From Acanthornis magna (taxonomy: Eukaryota; Chordata; Aves; Passeriformes; Acanthizidae): DNA of 64,000 bases. A program made the position numbers and the translations under genes. Positions 56,517 through 64,000 of this stretch are shown one piece after another. Every line of letters starts with the position of its first letter. The first letter of the stretch is position 1. Below the pieces are notes generated by a model. The model was given only the letters and a program-made list of their open reading frames with translations. It ran no database searches and was not told the DNA's origin. Location: NCBI GenBank assembly GCA_036785705.1, contig JAWUZG010000357.1:434001-498000 (forward strand), read 5' to 3'.

Positions 56517-56602
56517 TCAGAGTGTTCTGGTGGCCACAGCCAGGGCGGTGGTGGCCAGGAGGAGCCCCCCATGGTGGGGGAGGGCACTGAGGACAGTCCC
56601 AC
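56517..56602 (-). CDS. Ecto-ART last coding exon (GPI signal)
   Basis: Acceptor tttgtccccgcag before 56602. 28 residues after the split Gly: GTVLSALPHHGGLLLATTAL, then AVATRTL and stop TGA (56519-56517). Small residues followed by a hydrophobic end fit a GPI-anchor signal. The stop lies 83 bp before the inverted LTR. Confidence 0.88.
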
Positions 56603-57844
56603 CTGCGGGGACAAAGAGAAGGTCAGGGAGGGCCACAGGGGTGGCGTGGGGGAGGGACAGAGGTGACAGTGGAGTGTCCCCAGCGAGGTCCTTGTCCCTG
56701 TCCCCAACCCTCACTGGGTGTCCCCAGCATTGTCCCCAACCCTCACCGAGTGGCCCCAGGCTGTTCCTGTCCCCAACCCACACTGAGTGTCCCCAGTACT
56801 GTCCCCAACCCTCACCGAGTGGCCCCAGCACTGTCCTTGTCCCTGTCCCAACCCTCACCGAGTGGCCCCAGGCTGTTCCTGTCCCCAACTCACACTGAGT
56901 GTCCCCAGTACTGTCCCCAACCCTCACCGAGTGGCCCCAGCACTGTCCTTGTCCCTGTCCCAACCCTCACTGAGTGACCCCAGGCTGTCCCTGTCCTCAA
57001 CCCTCACTGAGTGTCCCCAGCACTGTCCCCAACCCTCACCGAGTGGCCCCAGCACTGTCTGTCCCTGTCCCCAACCCTCCCTGAGTGTCCCCACACTGTC
57101 ACCTCTCAGCCACTCGCAGTTGTAGTTGCTGTGGGTCCCGGTGGAGCGGAGCCAAATCTGCACCCTGTCCCCTTCGCGGGTGACATTGGTGACCTCAAAG
57201 GTCTCGAAGGGTGGCACCAGCACCTCGTCCTCCTTAGGGTGGTAGGAGAAGTCCCCAATGGCCACCCCGTGGCACGTGTCCACGCGGAACTTGGTGTCCC
57301 TGCCGTAGTGCTGGAAGGTCTCTTCGCTCAGCGACGTCGACGTGAATTGTCCGAAGCGCACGGTCTGGCCGGGCCGGGTCTCGAACCGAACCCCGCGCAC
57401 GCCGCGGTACACGCGGTGACACCGCGGTCCCCGAGCATCCCTCAGCGTGGCCAGCGCGGCGGTCAGCAGGAAATGCAGAGTTTTGAAGTGGAAATTGTCC
57501 CGGTATTCCACGGGTGAACGCCCGGCCTGGCGCACGGCCATGTTGAACTCCCAGTACAGCGGCACCGGCGCCGTGTAGGCCGTGAGGGCCACCGACTGCG
57601 CCGGGGACAGAGGGGACAGCCGCGAGTGCCACTCGGCCGCAGCCAGAGCCCAGGCCTCGGCCAGGTGAGCGTTCTGCTGGAACTCGGAGCGGTTGAGGGC
57701 CGGCAGCGCCGCGGTCATGGCAGGGCCGCAACCCTGGTATTGGTCATCGAAGGAGTCCGGGGCCATGTCCAGCGGCACCACCCTGATGGCCGCGGTGGCC
57801 GTGGTCAGTGCCAGCAGGGACAGGGTCCGAGCCAGGGGGGACAT
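56517..57844 (-). CDS. GPI-anchored arginine-specific ADP-ribosyltransferase (ecto-ART, 275 aa)
   Basis: Transfers ADP-ribose from NAD to arginines of surface or secreted proteins. Two exons: 57844-57103 (247 codons plus G) and 56602-56517. The N-terminus MSPLARTLSLLALTTATA is a signal peptide. The catalytic R-S-ExE set is intact: R147 in RVYRGV, S169-T-S171 in FTSTSLS, E205-D-E207 in KEDEVLVPPFE. E205, the first E of ExE, predicts arginine specificity. Cys39/142/191/243 could form the two family disulfides, and N51 (NRS) and N220 (NVT) are glycosylation sites. The C-terminus HHGGLLLATTALAVATRTL is a GPI-attachment signal. It resembles chicken AT1/AT2 and mammalian ART1/ART5. The exact orthologue is unclear, so no symbol is given. 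A 5' noncoding exon was not found. Confidence 0.92.
56680..57085. repeat. About 36-bp minisatellite in the ecto-ART intron
   Basis: About ten copies of ccccaaccctcaccgagtgg ccccagcactgtcc, filling the intron between the two coding exons. Confidence 0.9.
57103..57844 (-). CDS. Ecto-ART exon with signal peptide and catalytic domain
   Basis: 742 nt ending CTG AGA G before donor gtgaca. Start at 57844 is chosen because it gives a signal peptide at once. In-frame ATGs upstream (57895, 57916) would add a repeat-derived, Pro/Ser-rich stretch and are less likely. Family landmarks such as ALTAYT, PLYWEFN, FHFKTLHFLLTAAL and GQFTSTSLS are clear. Confidence 0.92.
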
Positions 57845-57854
57845 GGAGGGAGAG

Positions 57855-59140
57855 GCCACAGGGACTGGCGTGGGACACTGGGGACACTGTGACATGGAGG
57901 GGACACTGTGAGACACAGAAGGACACTATGGGACACAGAGGGGCACTGAGGGGACACTGAGGGACACTGTGGGACACCACGGGGAGACTGTGGGACACTG
58001 AGAGACACTGAGGGACATGGAGGGAGACTGAGGGACACTGAGGGACACAGAGGAGACACCGTGGGACACTGGGACATGGCGGGGACACTGTGGGACACTG
58101 AGGGACACTGTGGGACACAGAGGGGACACTGAGGGACACTGAGAGACACTGGGGGGACAATGAGGGGACACTGAGGGACACTGGGAGACACTGAGGGGAC
58201 ACTGTGGGACACTGTGGGACACTATGGGACACTGAGGGGACACAGTAGGGACACAGAGGGGACACTATGGGACACTGAGGGACACACAGGGGACACTGAG
58301 GGACACTGAGGGACACAGAGGGGACACAGAGGGGACATTGAGAGACACGGGGGAACAGTGAGGGGACACAGGGAGACACTGAGGGGACACTGAGGGACAC
58401 TAAGGGGACACTTTGGGGCACTGAGGGACATTGAGGGGACACTTTGGGGCACTGAGGGACATGGGGGGAACAGTGAGGGGACACAGAGGGGACCATGTGG
58501 GGCACTGGGGGGACACTGAGGGACACACAGGGGACCAGCATGGGGACACTGAGGGGCACTGAAGGGACACTGAGGAGACACTGAGAGGACATTGAGGGAC
58601 ACTGTGGGACACTGTGGGACACAGAGAGGACACTATGGGACACTGAGGGATACAGAGGGAACATTGAGGGACACTGTGGGACACTGAGGTGCACTGAGGG
58701 GACACCGTGGGACACAGAGGGGACACTGAGGGACACTGGGGGGACAATGAGGGGACACTGAGGGGACACTGAGGGACACTGGGAGACACTGAGGGGACAC
58801 TGTGGGACACTGTGGGACACTGTGGGACACTATGGGACACTGAGGGACACAGAGGGAACACAGAGGAGACACTGAGGGACACAGAGGGGACACGGAGGGG
58901 ACATTGAGAGACACGGGGGAACAGTGAGGGGACACTGGGGGACACTGGGACATGGAGGGGACACTATGCGACACTGAGGGACACAGAAGGGACACTATGG
59001 GACACTGAGGGGACACTGTGAGACACAGAGAGACACTGTGGGACACTGAGGGACACAGAGGGAACACTGAGGGACACTGTGGGACACTGAGGGACACAGA
59101 GGGGACACTGAGAGACATGGGGGGACACAGGGAGGGTCCC
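57855..59140. repeat. Minisatellite upstream of ecto-ART (gggacactgagggacact)
   Basis: About 1.3 kb of gggacactgaggggacac tgtgggacac in 9-11 bp units with larger duplicated blocks (58040-58270 resembles 58690-58850). It begins within about 15 bp of the ART start codon, so the promoter and any 5' exon lie in or beyond it. Confidence 0.92.
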
Positions 59141-59239
59141 TCCATCAGGGGCTGGGGAGGGGAGTTGGGGTCAGCCCAGGGGAGGGTGTCACCTCCCTGG
59201 CCTTGTCCTGGGACCCTGATCCCAAATCCTGGGGTCACC

Positions 59240-60400
59240 CCTGGATGTCCCAGTGTCCTCCAGCCCCCCCAGGTACCCCAATGCCACACCCACAGTCCTG
59301 TGTGCCCATCCGGTGTCCCCTCAGCCTCCCTGGGGTCACTCCCTGTCCCCCCCAGGGTCCCCCAGGTACCCCAATGCCACACCCACAGTCCTGTGTCCCC
59401 AGCTGGTGTCCCTTCAGCCTCCCAGGACCCCAACCCAATCCTGGGGTCACTCCCTGACCCCATTGTGTCCCCCAGGACCCCAATCCCACATCACGCTCTC
59501 CCCCAGTGTCCCCAGTATCCCCAGTGTCCCCAGTATCCCCAGTGTCCCCCAGTGTCTCCCAGTGTCCCTAGTGTCCCCCAGGACCCCAATCCCACAGTTC
59601 CCTGTCCCCCAGTGTCCCCCAGGTGTCCCTGGGTGTCCCCCAGGACCCCAATCCCACAGTCCCCAGTGTCCCCCTGTGTCCCCGGGTGTCCCTCCAGTGT
59701 CCCTCAGTGTCCCCCAGGACCCCAATCTCACAGCCCCCTGTCCCCCTCCAGTGTCCCCTAGTGTCCCCCAGTGTCCACCAGGACCCCAATCCCACATCAC
59801 ACTCACCCCCAGTGTCCCTAGTGTCCCCCTGGACCCCAATCCCACAGCCCACTGTCACCCCCAGTGTCCCCCAGTGTCCCCCAAATTTCCCCAGTGTCTC
59901 CCAGTGTTCTCCAGTGCCCCCCAGGACTCCAATCCCACAGTCCCCTGTCCCCCCCAGGTGTCCCCGGGTGTCCCCCAGGACCCCAATCTCACATCACACT
60001 GTCCCCATTGTCCCCCTGTGTCCCCAGGGTCCCCACAGGACCCCAATCCCACATCACACTCTCCCCCAGTGTCCCCCAGTGTCCCCCAGTGTCCCCCAGT
60101 GTCCCCCAAGTTTCCCCAGTGTCTCCCAGTGTTCTCCAGTGTCCCCCAGGACTCCAATCCCACAGTCCCCTGTCCCCCCCAGGTGTCCCCGGGTGTCCCC
60201 CAGGACCCCAATCTCACATCACACTCTCCCCCTGTGTCCCCCAGTGTCCCCCAGGTGTCCCCCAGTGTCCCCAGTGTCCCCCAGGTTCCCCAGTGTACCC
60301 CATGACCCCAATCCCACACCACACTCTCCCCCAGTGCCCCCAGGACCCCAATCCCACAGTCCCCTGACCCCCACGTGTCCCCGGGTGTCCCCCCAGTCCC
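59240..60400. repeat. Minisatellite (ccccagtgtcccccaggacc)
   Basis: About 1.2 kb of cccccagtgtcccccaggac cccaatcccaca, with long-range duplications (59860-59990 resembles 60095-60225). Confidence 0.92.
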
Positions 60401-60404
60401 CGAT

Positions 60405-60730
60405 ACCGAACTCGGCTGGAATGGAATTCCTGACAGAGCCGGAGGTGTCCAAAGGTCAGAATTCTTTATCTGAGGATAATTATCCCCATAATTATACATA
60501 TTCATTAAATGGACCACCTGTCTAAGGTCAAACAGCACTTTTCCTGTAATTAATTAATTCTCATGGCCACGCCCCCTTCTGCAAACCCTGATATGGTCCG
60601 GGAGCCATAAAAAGGAACTCAGGGGTCATTGTCACCGAGTGCCCCAATTCTGCAGGTGACATCGCCGTGACCTTTAGCTTTGGGCATGCGCTGCTCCTTC
60701 TGTGTCACAGGAATTGTCACAAAACATCCC
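60405..60730. other. Unclassified AT-richer segment with promoter-like motif
   Basis: Contains attctttatctgaggataat tatccccataattatacata and, at about 60604, ccataaaaagg (TATA-like, CArG-like) after gatatggtccgggagc. It may be an LTR remnant; no gene is recognised. Confidence 0.35.
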
Positions 60731-60734
60731 CAAA

Positions 60735-62215
60735 GTTCCTTTATTGATCCACGCTGATCTCTGGGGTTTGTCCCCAAATTCCTTTATCCAATCTGCACTG
60801 ATCTCTGGGGTTTGTCCCCAAATTCCTTTCTCTGATCCGCGCTGATCTCTGGGGTTTGTCCCCAGATTCCTTTCTCTGATCCGCGCTGATCTCTGGGGTT
60901 TGTCCCCAGATTCCTTTCTCTGATCCGCACTGATCTCTGGGGTTTGTCCCCAAATTCCTTTATTGATCCACACTGATCTCTGGGGTTTGTCCCCAAATTC
61001 CTTTATTGATCCGCACTGATCTCTGGGGTTTGTCCCCAAATTCCTTTCTCTGATCCGCACTGATCTCTGGGGTTTGTCCCCAAATTCCTTTCTCTGATCC
61101 GCACTGATCTCTGGGGTTTGTCCCCAAATTCCTTTATTGATCCACACTGATCTCTGGGGTTTGTCCCCAGATTCCTTTATCCAATCTGCACTGATCTCTG
61201 GGGTTTGTCCCCAAATTCCTTTCTCTGATCCGCACTGATCTCTGGGGTTTGTCCCCAAATTCCTTCACTGATCCCCACTGATCTCTGGGGTTTGTCCCCA
61301 AATTCCTTTACTGATCCGCACTGATCTCTGGGGTTTGTCCCCAAATTCCCAATCTGATCCTCACTGATCTCTGGGGTTTGTCCCCAAATTCCTTTCTCTG
61401 ATCCTCACTGATCTCTGGGGTTTGTCCCCAAATTCCTTCACTGATCCCCACTGATCTCTGGGGTTTGTCCCCAAATTCCTTTCTCTGATCCGCACTGATC
61501 TCTGGGGTTTGTCCCCAAATTCCTTTCTCTGATCCTCACTGATCTCTGGGGTTTGTCCCCAAATTCCTTTCTCTGATCCTCACTGATCTCTGGGGTTTGT
61601 CCCCAAATTCCTTTCTCTGATCCTCACTGATCTCTGGGGTTTGTCCCCAAATTCCTTTACTGATCCGCACTGATCTCTGGGGTTTGTCCCCAAATTCCCA
61701 ATCTGATCCTCACTGATCTCTGGGGTTTGTCCCCAAATTCCTTTCTCTGATCCGCACTGATCTCTGGGGTTTGTCCCCAAATTCCTTTCTCTGATCCTCA
61801 CTGATCTCTGGGGTTTGTCCCCAAATTCCTTTATTGATCCGCACTGATCTCTGGGGTTTGTCCCCAAATTCCCAATCTGATCCTCACTGATCTCTGGGGA
61901 TTGTCCCCAAATTCCTTTCTCTGATCTGCACTGATCTCTGGGGTTTGTCCCCAGTCCAATCCTCACAGATCTCTGGGGTTTGTCCCCAAATTCCTTCACT
62001 GATCCCCACTGATCTCTGGGGTTTGTCCCCTGTTGGATTGTCACTGATCTCTGGGGTTTGTCCCCAAATTCCCAATCTGATCCGCACTGATCTCTGGGGT
62101 TTGTCACCTGTTGGATTGTCACTGATCTCTGGGGTTTGTCACCTGTTGGATTGTCACTGATCTCTGGGGTTTGTCCCCTGGTGGATTGTCACTGATCTCT
62201 GGGGTTTGTCACCTC
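60735..62215. repeat. 43/44-bp satellite, about 34 copies
   Basis: The unit ctctggggtttgtccccaaa ttcctttctctgatccgcac tgat alternates with a shortened version (ttcctttattgatcc, ttcccaatctgatcc). The three-frame rotation of 43/44 bp keeps all minus frames open for 180-194 codons. Confidence 0.95.
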
Positions 62216-62289
62216 TGCAAACATTTCTGCAGCTTTGGTGCTTTTTCCTGTTGAGCTTTAGCTCGGCCCAGCACCTTCTGGGAACTGAG

Positions 62290-62815
62290 GATATTCATTC
62301 CAACTGCTTTTTATTTCTAACTATTTTTTATTCTATTTTTTTATTCTAATTATCTTTATTCTAAGTATTTTTTAATTTGAACTATTTTTTATTCTAATTT
62401 CTTTCTCTAACTATTTTTTACTTCTATCTACTTTTTATTCTAGTTACTTTTTATTCTAAATAATTTTATTCTAACTACTTTTTATTCTAACTATTTCTAT
62501 TCTAACTATTTTTTGTTCAAACTACTTTTTATTCTAACTGATTTTTATTCTGTTTTTATTCTATTTTTTAATTCTATCTTTTTATTCCAGCTAATATTTT
62601 ATTCTAATTTTTTTTAATTCTATTTTTTATTTCTTTTTTTATTCCAACTATTTTTTTATCCTAGCTTTTTTAAACTTCCAACTATTTTTTTTAAACTATA
62701 TTTAATACCAACTATTTTTGTTTCTAACTATTTTTTTTATTCTATCTATCTTTTATTTCTAACTATATTTTTATTCCAACTATTTCTTTATTCTAACTAT
62801 TCTAACAATTCTAAC
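62290..62815. repeat. AT-rich simple repeat (ttctaactattttttattc)
   Basis: Degenerate units of 13-20 bp (tattctaactattttttatt). No gene. Confidence 0.88.
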
Positions 62816-63500
62816 TACTGGATTGGGTTCTGGAGGTGCCGGATTGGGTTCTGGAGATGATGGATTGGGATCTGGAGATGATGGATTGGGATCTGGAAAT
62901 GATGGATTGGACTGTGGAGATGATGATTGGGATCTGGAGATGCCAAATTGGGTTGTGGAGATGATGGATTGGGTTCTGGAGATGCCAAGTTGGGCTGTGG
63001 AGATGATGGATTGGGATCTGGAGATGATGGATTGGGTTCTGGAGATGATGGATTGGGTGCGGGAGATGATGGATTGGGTTGTGGAGATGATGGATTGGGA
63101 TCTGGAGATGATGGATTGGGATCTGGAGATGATGGATTGGATTGTGGAGATGCTGGATTGGGATCTGGAGATGCCATGTTGGGTTCTGGAGATGATGGAT
63201 TGGGTGCGGGAGATGATGGATTGGGTTCTGGAGAAGATGGATTGGGATCTGGAGATGATGGATTGGGATCTGGAGATGCTGGATTGGGATCTGGAGATGC
63301 CAAATTGGGCTGTGGACATGATGGATTGGGTTCTGGAGATGACGGATTGGGTTCTGGAGATGATGGATTGGGATCTGGAGATGCCAGATTGGGTTCTGGA
63401 GATCATGGATTGGGTTCTGGAGATGTCATGTTGGGTTCTGGAGATGCCATGTTGGGTTCTGGAGATGATGGATTGGGCTCTGGAGATGCCGGATTGGGCC
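62815..63500. repeat. 21-bp minisatellite (ggattgggttctggagatga)
   Basis: About 32 copies of ggattgggatctggagatga t. Because the unit is 21 bp, frames stay open on both strands for over 200 codons (DGLGSGD and NPSSPDP repeats), but composition is purely repeat-driven. Confidence 0.95.
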
Positions 63501-64000
63501 CTGGGATGAGGAGAACAGTCCCTGGCACGGCTCGAGGGCATCAGGGCTGTCATAAACTGCACAACACTGCTTATCCTTAATTGGTTTAATTAACTTAAAA
63601 GAAAAACAACAACTGGGAAGAGGAATCGGGGTGAGCCCAACTCCTCACAGCAAAGCAGAGGACACTGCGTGCTCGAGGGCCTCAGGAGGACGTGGTGTTC
63701 TTAAAGAGTGTGCCCGGACAGGATTGGTCCATTTCTCAATCCTCCATGCAATTGGCTCGTCTAGGTGTTCCCTGATTGGCTCGTTCGCAAGGAGCATTCC
63801 TGTCCAATCATTTTTCCGTGCGTCTGTTTCGTTGGTCAGTTCAGTCCACCAATCCATTCTCGAGTAGATGTCATCAGACTCCTTCTAGAACGTTCCTATT
63901 GCACTTCCCCATATTCATTACTGCCACCTAGTGTTCTTCCAGAGGCATCGCACCGTACATTGTGCGCAGTAATTCAATAACTCAAAGTAACAATTAACTA
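63501..64000. promoter_or_regulatory. Non-repetitive end segment with a cluster of five CCAAT boxes
   Basis: Perfect ATTGG at 63723-63727, 63751-63755 and 63775-63779, and CCAAT at 63804-63808 and 63849-63853, all within 131 bp. Two carry the same extended attggctcgt. Such density is typical of promoters or LTR U3 regions. No coding exon is recognised here. Confidence 0.35.

Noticed and set aside
57744..58820. N-terminal extension of the ART or a separate Ser/Pro/Cys-rich gene
   Set aside because: The sequence is the gggacact minisatellite read on the minus strand, and the ART start at 57844 already gives a good signal peptide.
60735..62215. CRISPR-like array (regular repeats)
   Set aside because: Copies are contiguous with no variable spacers, and the genome is eukaryotic; this is a satellite.
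62780..63562. Protein-coding gene of NPSSPDP or GLGSGDD repeats
   Set aside because: Frames stay open only because the minisatellite unit is 21 bp; both strands are equally open and no start context or splice signals support a gene.

Overview
The window is vertebrate nuclear DNA, most likely from a songbird (passerine). Its genes are split by GT/AG introns, and gene content and order match the avian/mammalian PLEC - PARP10 - GRINA neighbourhood. It contains CR1 LINE fragments, and a tRNA-Ile-derived SINE with a CR1-like tail at about 2.13-2.28 kb is typical of passerines. The first 45 kb are extremely GC-rich and packed with minisatellites, as on bird microchromosomes. From about 45.7 kb the DNA becomes AT-richer and is dominated by LTR and CR1 remnants and satellites.

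Layout. (1) 0.4-27 kb, minus strand: the 5' end of PLEC (plectin). Four shared exons are visible: exon 2, microexon 2-alpha, exon 3 and microexon 3-alpha, which open the actin-binding calponin-homology region. Upstream lie eight recognisable alternative first exons (1a, 1g-like, 1b, 1d, 1, 1e, 1f, 1c, in order of increasing coordinate). Each ends with one extra G so that it splices in frame to exon 2. Two further candidate first exons have the same phase. The rest of plectin lies off the left edge. (2) 30.1-37.5 kb, minus strand: PARP10, nine coding exons predicting 1051 residues, with RRM-like modules, an acidic repeat, ubiquitin-interacting motifs, a WWE-like domain and a mono-ADP-ribosyltransferase domain. 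An interferon response element sits at the promoter. (3) 38.3-45.2 kb, plus strand: GRINA/TMBIM3, six coding exons, 348 residues, head-to-head with PARP10. (4) 56.5-57.85 kb, minus strand: a GPI-anchored arginine ADP-ribosyltransferase (ecto-ART) of 275 residues, isolated among repeats.

How the genes relate. PLEC is a cytoskeletal linker whose first exon decides subcellular address. PARP10 is an intracellular mono-ADP-ribosyltransferase, probably interferon-induced. The ecto-ART performs related chemistry outside the cell. GRINA is a membrane protein of the Bax-inhibitor-1 family. I see no operon-like relationship. PARP10 and GRINA probably share a divergent promoter region.

The most unusual structures are a 1.5 kb palindrome built from two divergent LTR-like arms around a GC-rich core (50.2-51.7 kb), an LTR nested in a CR1 with a clean 6-bp target duplication, an inverted and enlarged copy of that LTR directly downstream of the ART gene, and a WWE-like domain in PARP10 that I do not recall in the human protein.
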